Positions 47,628-56,577 of a stretch of 64,000 nt of DNA are shown one piece after another (the first letter of the stretch is position 1; every line of letters starts with the position of its first letter). Made by a program: the position numbers and the translations under genes. The notes beneath the pieces were generated by a model. It was not told the DNA's origin. It saw only the letters and a program-made list of their open reading frames with translations, and did no database searches. The DNA lies in the NCBI GenBank assembly GCA_031292255.1, contig JARLHN010000018.1:62001-126000 (forward strand), written 5' to 3'. The DNA is from Oryzomonas sp. (lineage in GTDB: Bacteria > Desulfobacterota > Desulfuromonadia > Geobacterales > Pseudopelobacteraceae).

Positions 47628-48446
47628 GTGACACGCGAGATAGCTATCAACGACATAAAGATCGGTGCGGGCAGGCCGTTGGTGCTGATTGCCGGCCCCT
47701 GTGTCATAGAGTCGGAGACAGCGACATTGCACCACGCCGAGCGGCTGTTGACCATCTGCAACGGCCTGTCCATGCCGCTCATCTTCAAGGCATCCTATGA
47801 CAAGGCCAACCGCACCTCTATGGGTGGCTTCCGGGGGCCGGGGATGAGGGACGGTTTGAAGATCCTCGCCAAGGTCAAGGATTCCCTCGGATTAGCGGTG
47901 CTCTCCGACATCCACTCCATCGAGCAGGTGGCGCCGGCGGCAGAAGTGCTGGACGTGCTGCAGATACCGGCCTTTCTCTGCCGGCAGACCGACCTCATCG
48001 TGGCGGCTGCCCAGAGCGGCCGGGTAATCAACGTCAAAAAAGGGCAGTTTCTGGCTCCCTGGGACATGAAAAACGTCGCCGCCAAGGCGGTGGCGGCCGG
48101 CAACGAGAATATCATCCTGACCGAACGGGGAGCCTCCTTCGGCTACAACAATCTCGTGGTGGACATGCGTTCGTTCCCGATCATGTGCTCCACGGGCTTT
48201 CCGGTCATATTCGACGCAACCCACAGCGTGCAACTCCCCGGAGGCCAGGGTGAGAGTTCCGGCGGCCAGCGGGAGTATGTCGAGTATCTCTCACGGGCTG
48301 CCGTGGCGGCGGGCATCGACGGTATCTTCATGGAGGTGCACGAAGACCCGGACAAGGCGCTCTGCGATGGGCCCAACTCCATCCCCCTCAACGAATTGCC
48401 GGCGCTCCTGAAGATGCTCAAGTCGATCGACGCATTGGTCAAATAA
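47628..48446 (+). CDS. kdsA: 3-deoxy-8-phosphooctulonate synthase
   Basis: This enzyme condenses arabinose-5-phosphate and phosphoenolpyruvate to Kdo-8-phosphate. The start is GTG after GGAGG. The 272-residue TIM barrel shows [12 protein letters not shown] (about 24), [12 protein letters not shown] near 55, [20 protein letters not shown] near 109 and [12 protein letters not shown] near 196. It sits directly after pyrG. Confidence 0.98.
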   Translation: MTREIAINDIKIGAGRPLVLIAGPCVIESETATLHHAERLLTICNGLSMPLIFKASYDKANRTSMGGFRGPGMRDGLKILAKVKDSLGLAVLSDIHSIEQVAPAAEVLDVLQIPAFLCRQTDLIVAAAQSGRVINVKKGQFLAPWDMKNVAAKAVAAGNENIILTERGASFGYNNLVVDMRSFPIMCSTGFPVIFDATHSVQLPGGQGESSGGQREYVEYLSRAAVAAGIDGIFMEVHEDPDKALCDGPNSIPLNELPALLKMLKSIDALVK

Positions 48447-48630
48447 TTCCGGTTTCAAATCAGAGATGACATCAAGGCGGCGAGGATCGAGGCGACGAAG
48501 GCGTACAAGGCAGTACGTTGAGGAGCCGAAGACGAGCCAACGACAATTTGCAAAGTAAATTGGACCGCGAAGGCGCCCCGTAGGGGGAGGCTGGAGACCT
48601 CGTCAAGATGCCGCTTTGATTTGGAATTGG
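48447..48630. repeat. Dispersed repeat with imperfect inverted ends
   Basis: The element starts right after kdsA (TTTCAAATCAGAGATGACAT) and ends CCGCTTTGATTTGGAATTGG, whose complement resembles the start. The centre, GTTGAGGAGCCGAAGACGAG, recurs at 19853-19872. It is non-coding. Confidence 0.75.
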
Positions 48631-48679
48631 AATAGGCCGGTTTTCCCTCCCTCTATAACCGTTATTTTGAAGGATTGGC

Positions 48680-50086
48680 ATGCAAAAGATGTTTCCCTAC
48701 ATTATTACCATCTCCTCGGAAAAAGGCGGAGTCGGCAAGACCACGCTCGCTACCAACCTGGCCATATACCTGAAGACCATGCGCGACGACCTGCCGGTCA
48801 CGATCTTTTCCTTTGACAATCATTACACGATTGACCGGATGTTCGAACTGGCTGGACAGAAACTGAGGGGCACCGTCCATGAGTTGCTGAAGGGCGTTCC
48901 GGCGCACGAGTTGGTGCACACCGGCCAGTATGGTGTCGGTTACATCCCGTCGTCAACCGAACTGGGAGAGCTGGGCGAAACGTTCCGGGGGCCCATGAGC
49001 CTGACGCGTATGTTCGCCGAATCCGGGTTTGGCGGCATCATCATCATCGACACCCGCCCGGACCTGAATATCCTGACCCAGAACGCCCTTTATGCCGCTG
49101 ACCGGGTCCTGATCCCGGTCAAGGACATGCCCAGCCTGGAGAATTGCAAAAATATCTTCGCCTTGTTCGATCAGCGCGGCATCGACAAAAAATCCCTCTC
49201 CCTGATCCCCTGCCTGATCGATTCGCGCATCAAATTCGATGGAATCTTCAAGGATCAGAAGACCTTGTTGCGAGCCTTTGCCATCAATCGCGGCTACCGC
49301 TGCATGGATACCTATATTTCCAAGAGCCCCAAGGTGGAGAGCCTCAACACCAATCCGGAGGGCAAAATCTATCCGATCCTGACCCATGCCCGCGGAACCG
49401 AAGTCTTCGGGCAATTCACCGAGATTGCGCGTGATATCCTGCGGCATTACGATGCCACCCCGGAACCGCGTTCCTGCTTGTACGCCGCCTGGCTGAAAGA
49501 AAAGGAGGGCAAAAGAAAAGAGTCGTACCGCGCCCGCCTGGAGGGTCTTGCCGAGCGCTGTCTGATCTGCGGCACGCTCCTGACGGAGCAGCCGGAGCAG
49601 CGGGGGTTTTACTATGAAGCGTCCGACCGGGCCAGCCGCGGCTTCCTGCATAGCGACTGTTTCACCGACCTGCTCTGTACGACGCTCTACGGCATGACCA
49701 AACAATCCCAGGCCTACGGCGCGGCGCGAATGGTGATTGCCGACCGGGCGCTGAGAACCGTCTCGCTGTTCTATCCCCAATCAGGAGAGAATGCGGCTAT
49801 ACTCGATTATCGGCAGTTCAGCATGGAGGGAGAACAACTCTTCAGCAAGGATCTGCCGATGCAGGGTTTCAGCGAGGGAGAATTCGATGGTACGAATGAC
49901 CGGCTCTTCCTGCTCTTGAATGAATCACTGGCCGGTTATGAGGGGTCGTTGCGTGAAGGAACCTGGCTGGCGGTGCACCCTGTTGACGCCGAGGCTCCGG
50001 AAACGGTCCTTAAGGATGAGCGCTATCGCTCCCTGCAACAGACCCAGGCAAGGATCGCCCAGCAGCTCGAAGAATCAGAGAATTGA
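48680..50086 (+). CDS. ParA/MinD-family ATPase with a Cys-containing C-terminal domain
   Basis: Residues 1-260 are a deviant Walker A ATPase (ISSEKGGVGKTTLATNLAIY, then GGIIIIDTRPDLNILTQ). Residues 270-468 form an extra domain with CLICGTLLTEQ near 294 and FLHSDCF near 325, a possible CxxC/HxxxC metal site, and a region of beta strands afterwards. The combination is not a standard ParA, and no parB or flagellar genes are nearby. It may control positioning of a cell-surface machine, as related Geobacter proteins are often near such genes, but that is inference. ATG 48680 follows AAGGATTGGC. Confidence 0.75.
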   Translation: MQKMFPYIITISSEKGGVGKTTLATNLAIYLKTMRDDLPVTIFSFDNHYTIDRMFELAGQKLRGTVHELLKGVPAHELVHTGQYGVGYIPSSTELGELGETFRGPMSLTRMFAESGFGGIIIIDTRPDLNILTQNALYAADRVLIPVKDMPSLENCKNIFALFDQRGIDKKSLSLIPCLIDSRIKFDGIFKDQKTLLRAFAINRGYRCMDTYISKSPKVESLNTNPEGKIYPILTHARGTEVFGQFTEIARDILRHYDATPEPRSCLYAAWLKEKEGKRKESYRARLEGLAERCLICGTLLTEQPEQRGFYYEASDRASRGFLHSDCFTDLLCTTLYGMTKQSQAYGAARMVIADRALRTVSLFYPQSGENAAILDYRQFSMEGEQLFSKDLPMQGFSEGEFDGTNDRLFLLLNESLAGYEGSLREGTWLAVHPVDAEAPETVLKDERYRSLQQTQARIAQQLEESEN

Positions 50087-50094
50087 GGATGGCT

Positions 50095-50200
50095 ACCACC
50101 CCCGGCCCCTCCTAAACTAGGAGGGGAGGAAAATCGATCAGATCTTCCCCATCCTTGATAAGGAGGGGGGGGTGGTTGATTCCTCTGCCGGGGGGACCTT
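50095..50200. repeat. Palindromic intergenic repeat
   Basis: CCCCTCCTAAACTAGGAGGGG is a hairpin of eight base pairs (described in two halves around AAACT), followed by a looser inverted match further right (TTCCCCATCC, AAGGAGGGG). It lies between convergent genes and may act as a terminator or be a scattered repeat. Confidence 0.6.
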
Positions 50201-50225
50201 CCGAAAGTGTGGTTGTTACAAGGCA

Positions 50226-51881
50226 CTAGTGTGCCGCCAGCATCTCCGCGGCATGCGCCAAGGCGGAATCCGTGATCTTGGCCCCGGCCAACATGCGGGC
50301 GACCTCGCGGGTACGCTCTCCATCCGTCAGCACGACGACCTGCGTTGTCGTCCTGTTGTTTGCCACCCGTTTTTCCACCCGGAGATGCTGGCCGGCAAAG
50401 ACCGCCACCTGCGCCAAGTGGGTGATACAGAGCACCTGCTGTAGAGCGGCGACATTCCTGAGCTTTTGCCCCACCATCTCGGAGGTGGCGCCGCCAATGC
50501 CGGTGTCCACCTCGTCAAAGATCAACGTCGGCACATCCCTCTCGGGCAGGACCTGTTTGAAAGCAAGCATAAGTCTCGATAGCTCGCCGCCGGAGGCGAT
50601 CCTTGCCAAGGGACGGGGAGGCTCACCCGGATTGGGGGAGAAGAGGAGTTCAACCCGCTCGTATCCCGTGGCACGCGGCTCCGACAGGGGCTCCAGGACC
50701 GTTTCGACGATGGCGTTCTTCATGGCAAGCTGATGCACCTCCACGGCCAGCGCCCTGGAGAAGGCAACAGCGGCCGCCGTGCGTTGCGCGGTGAGGTCTC
50801 CTCCCCGCCGGCGCAGCTCATCCGCAAGCTTCTCCAACTCGTCTTCCAGGTCGTGCCGGAACCGTTCCCGCCCCCGCAGCGTCTCGATTTCGTCATCGAG
50901 CCCCTGTTTGAGCGCTAAAATAGCCTCGACGGTCGGGGCATACTTCCTCTTGAGGCCGTTTATCAGGTCGAGGCGGTCGTCGGCCTGCTGCAAGGCGGCC
51001 GGATCGGCCTCGACGCGGGAGGAATAATCGCGCAGCATGATCGCGGCATCCTCAACCAACAGATAGGCATTTTCGAGGGAGGCGGCCAAGCCGTCCAGGG
51101 TGTGGTCTATGGCGGAGATCTCGGCGATGGCGTTCTTGATGCGCAGCAATTGCCCGAGAATCGCCCCATCCCCCCCGTACAGCTGTTCAAAGGCAGAGGC
51201 CGTGACACTCCCCAGCCTTTCGGCGCCGGCAAGAACCCGGCGGCGCTCTCCCAACGCCTCTTCCTCGCCGGCTTGCAGCGCTGCCCGGGCAATCTCGTCG
51301 GACTGATACGACAAAAGGTCCAGTCTCCGTTCAGCCTCCCGCTCCACTTCGTCCAGACCCGCGATGCGCTCCCGAAGGGCGCGAAAGCGTTCGAAGAGCC
51401 TGCTGAACTCCTCCCGCTGCCCGCTCAGGCCGGCATAGGCGTCAAGGAGCCGCAGATGGTTTTCCGGCCGAAGCAGGGTCTGGGACTCATGCTGGCCGTA
51501 GATATTGATCAGGCGGGGGGCGGTATCGGCAAGGAGCGCCAGGGTGGCCATGCTCCCGTTGATGAAGAGCCGATTTTTCCCGGCCCGTGAGATGGAGCGC
51601 TTCACGAGCAACTCGTTGTCGCAATCAAAACCGGAATCTCGGAGTTGCCGGGCCACATCGGGTTGGTTGGATACGTCGAACATCGCCTCCACGACCGCCT
51701 CGTCCTCCCCTGAGCGGATCAGGTCGGTCGAGGCGCGGCCTCCCATGATGAGGCCGACGGCGTCGATGATGATGGACTTGCCGGCGCCGGTTTCGCCGGT
51801 CAACACGGTAAGCCCTTCTTTGAAGGAGATATGAAGGGTATCGATGATGGCAATGTTCCTGATGGTCAGGTCGGTCAGCAC
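50226..51881 (-). CDS. recN: DNA repair protein RecN
   Basis: This SMC-like protein binds DNA ends during double-strand break repair. The Walker A motif is VLTGETGAGKSIIIDAVG near residue 28, the coiled coil spans about 150-370, and the signature and Walker B motifs are RIASGGELSRLMLAFK and TLIFDEVDTGIGG near 455-490. GTG 51881 is preferred (GGAG nine bases upstream), giving 551 residues that begin with LTDLTIRNIAII as in relatives; ATG 51896 would add five residues. It follows nadK with a 34-base gap. Confidence 0.96.
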   Translation of the reverse strand: MLTDLTIRNIAIIDTLHISFKEGLTVLTGETGAGKSIIIDAVGLIMGGRASTDLIRSGEDEAVVEAMFDVSNQPDVARQLRDSGFDCDNELLVKRSISRAGKNRLFINGSMATLALLADTAPRLINIYGQHESQTLLRPENHLRLLDAYAGLSGQREEFSRLFERFRALRERIAGLDEVEREAERRLDLLSYQSDEIARAALQAGEEEALGERRRVLAGAERLGSVTASAFEQLYGGDGAILGQLLRIKNAIAEISAIDHTLDGLAASLENAYLLVEDAAIMLRDYSSRVEADPAALQQADDRLDLINGLKRKYAPTVEAILALKQGLDDEIETLRGRERFRHDLEDELEKLADELRRRGGDLTAQRTAAAVAFSRALAVEVHQLAMKNAIVETVLEPLSEPRATGYERVELLFSPNPGEPPRPLARIASGGELSRLMLAFKQVLPERDVPTLIFDEVDTGIGGATSEMVGQKLRNVAALQQVLCITHLAQVAVFAGQHLRVEKRVANNRTTTQVVVLTDGERTREVARMLAGAKITDSALAHAAEMLAAH

Positions 51882-51915
51882 GGGATCACACTCCACATGG
51901 TACGCTGGGGCCGCA

Positions 51916-52779
51916 TTACTGTCCTCCCCATTTGAGTTTCGTCCTCAGGACCTCGAAATAATCCCGGCTGCGTGACATGACCAGGCCGGTGGTTTCGAGG
52001 GCCGAGCGGACATCGACCGAATCCCCCTCCATCAGTTCGAAGCCGACCTGGCCATCCAGGGTCAGATAGACCTTTTCGTCAAAGGAGGACGCCACGGTAA
52101 TGGTGATGTTCGACTCGTCGGAAACCACGATGGGGCGGTTCGTCAGCGTGTGGGGACAGATGGGGGTAATCACGATGCAACTCATCCGGGGGTGGATGAT
52201 GGGGCCGCCGGCGGACATGGAGTAGCCGGTGGAACCGGTGGGCGTGGAGATGATCAGACCGTCGGCCCGGTAGGTGGTCAGGAAATGGCCGTTGACCTTG
52301 GTTTCGAGGTCGATGATACGGGCCAGGGCTCCCTTGTTGATGACAATATCGTTCAGCACGTTATTCTTTTCTATCTCCCTCCCCTCCCGGCAGACGCTCA
52401 CCTCCAGCATCATCCGCTCCGAGATGCACGAGGCGCCCTTCAGGCACTGCTCCAGGACCGGGTAGAGTTCCTCCACCGTTACCTCGGTGAGAAAGCCGAG
52501 ACTCCCCAGGTTGACCCCCACGATGGGTACTTCCTTGCCGCTGAAGAGCCTCGCCACGGAGATCAGCGTGCCGTCGCCCCCCAGCACCACCACCAGATCG
52601 GCCTGTTCCCGGATGTCCTCGGCCGTGGTCCCCCTGGGATAGCCGATGTGGCTGGCCAGATGCACCTCCACCAACGGCAGGCACCCCTTTTCCTCCAGCC
52701 AGTTGATGAGGTCGTCGGCAACCCCCTGGCAGCGCGGGTCATGCTTCTTGGCGAATATGGCAACGTTTCGAATCAACAT
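51916..52779 (-). CDS. nadK: NAD kinase
   Basis: The enzyme phosphorylates NAD to NADP. The 287-residue protein has VVVLGGDGTLISVARLF near 64 (the GGDGT motif), LGSLGFLTEV, and the conserved GLIISTPTGSTGYSMSAGGP near 175. It starts four bases after the valS stop codon region and is followed by recN, an order common in Geobacter-like genomes. Confidence 0.97.
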   Translation of the reverse strand: MLIRNVAIFAKKHDPRCQGVADDLINWLEEKGCLPLVEVHLASHIGYPRGTTAEDIREQADLVVVLGGDGTLISVARLFSGKEVPIVGVNLGSLGFLTEVTVEELYPVLEQCLKGASCISERMMLEVSVCREGREIEKNNVLNDIVINKGALARIIDLETKVNGHFLTTYRADGLIISTPTGSTGYSMSAGGPIIHPRMSCIVITPICPHTLTNRPIVVSDESNITITVASSFDEKVYLTLDGQVGFELMEGDSVDVRSALETTGLVMSRSRDYFEVLRTKLKWGGQ

Positions 52780-52782
52780 ATG

Positions 52783-55446
52783 TCACCCTTTCAGGCGTCT
52801 GATCTTTTCCAGGCTCGCTTCCAGCACCAGTTTCTTGTCGGCCACCTCGATCAGCTTCTCCCGTTCCCTGGCTACCACATCCGCCGGGGCTCGTTCGACA
52901 AAGCTGGGATTCTCCAGTTTTTTCGAAAACTGGTCGATCTCCTTTTCGATCTTTGCAATCTCCTTGAGCAGGCGCTTCTCCTCCTCTTCCGTATCCACAA
53001 GCCCTTTGAGCGGTACGTAGATCTGCACGTCCCCCGCCACCTGGATGGAGGCATCCTCCGGCTTCTCGATCCCAAGGCCTACAGCCAGGTCAGCGACCCG
53101 GGCCAAGCTGATGATGGCTCCCTCGCTATGCTTCATCAGCCTGAGGCTCTCTGCACCGCCGCAGGAGAGGATCACGCTGATCTCCCGGGAAGGGGGCACT
53201 TCCATCTCGCCGCGGATGTTGCGGATGCCGCCGATGACCGCCATGACCCGTTCCATGTTGGCAGCCGCCTCGGGGTAGAAGCGTTCCGTGTCCGGTTCGG
53301 GGTACGGAGCCAGCATGATGGTCGCCTTCTCCTTCGTGCCCGGCAGGGCCTGCCAGATCTCCTCGGTGATAAAGGGCATGAAGGGATGCAGCAGACGCAG
53401 CAGATGCTCCAGCGTGTACCAGAGCACATACCGGACCGTCGTCTTGCGCTGTGGGTCGCCACCGTACAGGTCCTTCTTGGAGAGTTCAAGATACCAGTCG
53501 CAGAATTCACTCCAGGTAAACTGGTACAGCCCCATGGCCGCCTCGTTGAAGCGGTACTCTGCCAGGGCCTTGTTCGTCTCCCGGGCAGTCTCGTTCAGAC
53601 GGTGCAGGATCCACTTGTCCCCTTCGGAGAGCGCCAATTCTCCCAATTTCAGGGGATCGGGGTCGAAGCCTTCCAGGTTCATCAGGGTAAATCGAGCCGC
53701 ATTCCATACCTTGTTGCAAAAATTGCGGTAACCGGCGATGCGCTCCTCGGCCAGCTTGATGTCCCTCCCCTGGGCTGCAAAGGCGGCCAGGGTGAAACGG
53801 AAGGCATCGGTGCCGTACTGGTCGATGATCGTCAGCGGATCGATCACGTTCCCCTTGGACTTGCTCATCTTCTGCCCCTGGGCATCCCGCACCAGGGCAT
53901 GGATGTAGACGTCTCCGAAGGGAACCTCGTCCATGAAGTGCAGCCCCATCATCATCATGCGGGCCACCCAGAAAAACAGGATGTCAAAGCCGGTCACCAG
54001 GCAGGAGGTGGGGTAGAAGGCGGCCAGCTCGGCCGTTTGTTCGGGCCACCCCATGGTGGAGAAGGGCCACAGTGCCGAGGAGAACCAGGTGTCCAGGACG
54101 TCGGTCTCCTGACGGATCTCGTCGCTTCCGCATGTGCCGCAGACGGCCGGATCCTGCATGGCCACGGTCACCTCGCCGCAGTGGTCGCAGAACCAGGCCG
54201 GGATGCGATGCCCCCACCAGATCTGGCGCGAGATGCACCAGTCGCGGATGTTTTCCATCCAATCGTAGTAAGTGTTCTCCCATTGCTTGGGGATGATACG
54301 CGTTTTGCCCTCTTTAACCGCTGCCAGGGCCCGCTCTGCCAGTGGGGCAACCTTGACGTACCATTGCAGCGAGAGGTAGGGCTCCACCACGGTCTTGCAG
54401 CGGTAACAGCCGCCAATCGACATGGCATGGTCCTCGATCCGCTCCAGTAGCCCGGCGGCTTCCAGCTCCGCCACGATCCGCTTACGGGCCTCGAAACGGT
54501 CCATCCCCTCGTACTGATGCCCCGCGGCATTGACGACGCCTGACTCGTCAAAGACATTGATCATATCCAGGCCATGACGCTGGCCGACCTCGAAGTCGTT
54601 GAAATCGTGGGCCGGCGTGATCTTGACCACGCCGGTGCCGAACTCCCGGTCCACGTACTCGTCGGCCACCACAGGGATCTCGCGGTTGACCAGCGGCAGG
54701 ATCACCTTTTTGCCGATCAGGGCCTGGTAGCGTTCATCCTCGGGGTGCACGGCCACCGCCGTATCGCCCAGCATGGTCTCGGGGCGGGTCGTCGCCACCA
54801 CCACGTGCTGTCCCGGTTCACCGGCCACCGGGTAGCGGATGTGCCACAGATGCCCTTTTTTATCTTCGTGTTCCACCTCGATATCCGACAGGGCGGTATG
54901 GCAGCGGGGACACCAGTTGATCAGTCGGTTGTCGCGGTAGATCAGTCCATCCTGGTACAACTTGACGAACACGGTGCGCACTGCCTTGGACAGCCCCTCG
55001 TCCATGGTAAAGCGCTCCCGCTCCCAGTCACAGGAGGCGCCCAGACGTTTCAACTGGCCGATGATCTGGCCGCCCGACTCGGCCTTCCACTTCCAGACCC
55101 GCTCGATAAAGGCCTCGCGCCCCAGTTCGTGACGATCCTTTTTCTCGGCTGCAAGCTGGCGCTCCACGACGTTTTGCGTCGCAATGCCGGCATGGTCGGT
55201 ACCCGGCATCCAGAGCACGTTATACCCCTGCTGCCGCTTCCAGCGGCAGAGGATATCCTGCAGGGTGTTGTTGAGCGCGTGCCCCATGTGCAGGGCGCCG
55301 GTCACATTGGGAGGCGGGATGACGATGCTGTATGGTTTCCGGTCCGAAGCAGCGGCGGCATGGAAGTATCCCTTGGCCTCCCATTCCGCGTACCATCTTT
55401 TTTCCACATCATGCGGTTCGTAGCCTTTTGCCAGTTCTTTTGTCAT
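52783..55446 (-). CDS. valS: Valyl-tRNA synthetase
   Basis: This class I synthetase charges tRNA-Val. The HIGH-type motif is PPPNVTGALHMGHAL near residue 46 and the KMSKS loop is GQKMSKSKGNVID near 530. The editing domain (about 190-330) includes TTRPETMLGDTAVAVHPED. A C-terminal coiled coil (about 820-887) is present as expected. The length of 887 residues is typical. It is the first gene of the valS-nadK-recN operon. Confidence 0.98.
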   Translation of the reverse strand: MTKELAKGYEPHDVEKRWYAEWEAKGYFHAAAASDRKPYSIVIPPPNVTGALHMGHALNNTLQDILCRWKRQQGYNVLWMPGTDHAGIATQNVVERQLAAEKKDRHELGREAFIERVWKWKAESGGQIIGQLKRLGASCDWERERFTMDEGLSKAVRTVFVKLYQDGLIYRDNRLINWCPRCHTALSDIEVEHEDKKGHLWHIRYPVAGEPGQHVVVATTRPETMLGDTAVAVHPEDERYQALIGKKVILPLVNREIPVVADEYVDREFGTGVVKITPAHDFNDFEVGQRHGLDMINVFDESGVVNAAGHQYEGMDRFEARKRIVAELEAAGLLERIEDHAMSIGGCYRCKTVVEPYLSLQWYVKVAPLAERALAAVKEGKTRIIPKQWENTYYDWMENIRDWCISRQIWWGHRIPAWFCDHCGEVTVAMQDPAVCGTCGSDEIRQETDVLDTWFSSALWPFSTMGWPEQTAELAAFYPTSCLVTGFDILFFWVARMMMMGLHFMDEVPFGDVYIHALVRDAQGQKMSKSKGNVIDPLTIIDQYGTDAFRFTLAAFAAQGRDIKLAEERIAGYRNFCNKVWNAARFTLMNLEGFDPDPLKLGELALSEGDKWILHRLNETARETNKALAEYRFNEAAMGLYQFTWSEFCDWYLELSKKDLYGGDPQRKTTVRYVLWYTLEHLLRLLHPFMPFITEEIWQALPGTKEKATIMLAPYPEPDTERFYPEAAANMERVMAVIGGIRNIRGEMEVPPSREISVILSCGGAESLRLMKHSEGAIISLARVADLAVGLGIEKPEDASIQVAGDVQIYVPLKGLVDTEEEEKRLLKEIAKIEKEIDQFSKKLENPSFVERAPADVVAREREKLIEVADKKLVLEASLEKIRRLKG

Positions 55447-55558
55447 GGTTGCATAACACCTTTATCCGAGTGATTTCAAGTTATTCACGGGTGTGAGCCG
55501 GCAACACCCCGCGGCACTGACATACAATGCCGTACCCGAACAACCAATATAAAAAAAA

Positions 55559-55584
55559 CAGGGGGATTATGCAACATCCCCCTG
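55559..55584 (-). terminator. Terminator of the pil operon
   Basis: On the minus strand CAGGGGGAT pairs with ATCCCCCTG across an 8-base loop and is followed by eight T. It lies 126 bases downstream of the lipoprotein gene. The 125 bases beyond the terminator to 55709 hold nothing clear. Confidence 0.85.
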
Positions 55585-55709
55585 CAAACAACGCTTATTA
55601 TTTATCATTCTTCTGATAAAATCGCCACCAATGAACGAGGGCTTTGCCGGCAGTCCCCATACCCCAGCGGATCGCTATCAATATCTTCGAACGATATGAT
55701 CGGCTCAGA

Positions 55710-56552
55710 TCACTGACATGATATGGTTGCCATAGTCTGCCCGGCTACAAGATACGACAGTGGTGTATTGTTCTCCCCAGTTGCAGAGGCGGTAGCCATC
55801 CATTGTACCGTGATAACGTGTGAGTCGCCTGAAGCTGCTGGGACCCCAACATCTATGGCAACAGGTATATAAGCAAGACCGTTAACATCCGTTGTCAACA
55901 CTACCGGTGTTCCTGCTGGCGGCGGCGGGTCTACAGTAATCTGGCCTACGGCTCCCGGGAAAAAAACGACATCATCGAAACCGGTTACGCCATTTGTCAT
56001 GCTATCTACAAATACCTGCACAGTCTGACCCTTAACCGGGTTTCCTGTGGGGTCAACAAACTTAACCGTCGCTCCGGAATTCACGATACGAACAGACCCA
56101 GCAGCACAAGTTTTCGTAACAGAGTCGGATGTGACTGTAAAAGTTCCCGTTCCAGGCGGAACCAATGTTAGCATTGCAGGCGTTACTACAATTTTGATCT
56201 CAGTACTTACCAGATCGCCGACCATGGCATAAACAGTTACAGTTTTTGTCGTACTTGAAACATTATGCGTTTGCAGTGGCGCTTGAGCAACACCTACACC
56301 ATTGGTATATGCTTCAGTATTTGAAATTATAGTCGGATCGCTGGATATAAAAGAAATCTTTAAATTGTTTGGCGTGGTTGTTACAGTCGTAGCATATGTT
56401 GCAGTTGCGACTGTCTGCTGACCGGCAGCAACATTGGCCGAGGTAACCGCCAAAGAAAGCGAGCCGATAGTATTACCACCTCCACCGCCACAACCGTCCA
56501 ATAATGTTGCCGTAACCAGCATTAATGCCGGAATTAATCGCGATACCCTCAT
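55710..56552 (-). CDS. Exported lipoprotein with Ig-like domains
   Basis: The signal ends with a lipobox (TLLDGC), followed by a Gly run (GGGGGN). The 260-residue mature part is beta-rich: repeats of the invasin/Big type (VTSANVAAGQQTVATATYAT, then TSDSVTKTCAAGSVRIVNSG). Only two further Cys are seen (about 150 and at the C-terminus), which could form a disulfide. It is the last gene of the pilMNOPQ operon, 25 bases after pilQ, so it may support the pilus or secretin at the outer membrane (inference). Confidence 0.75.
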   Translation of the reverse strand: MRVSRLIPALMLVTATLLDGCGGGGGNTIGSLSLAVTSANVAAGQQTVATATYATTVTTTPNNLKISFISSDPTIISNTEAYTNGVGVAQAPLQTHNVSSTTKTVTVYAMVGDLVSTEIKIVVTPAMLTLVPPGTGTFTVTSDSVTKTCAAGSVRIVNSGATVKFVDPTGNPVKGQTVQVFVDSMTNGVTGFDDVVFFPGAVGQITVDPPPPAGTPVVLTTDVNGLAYIPVAIDVGVPAASGDSHVITVQWMATASATGENNTPLSYLVAGQTMATISCQ

Positions 56553-56577
56553 GCGCCCCCCAAAAGTGTGTTAATGC

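Noticed and set aside
52150-54450. 766-aa plus-strand frame
   Set aside because: It is antisense to nadK and valS, which have all family motifs; the long frame is a by-product of their codon bias.
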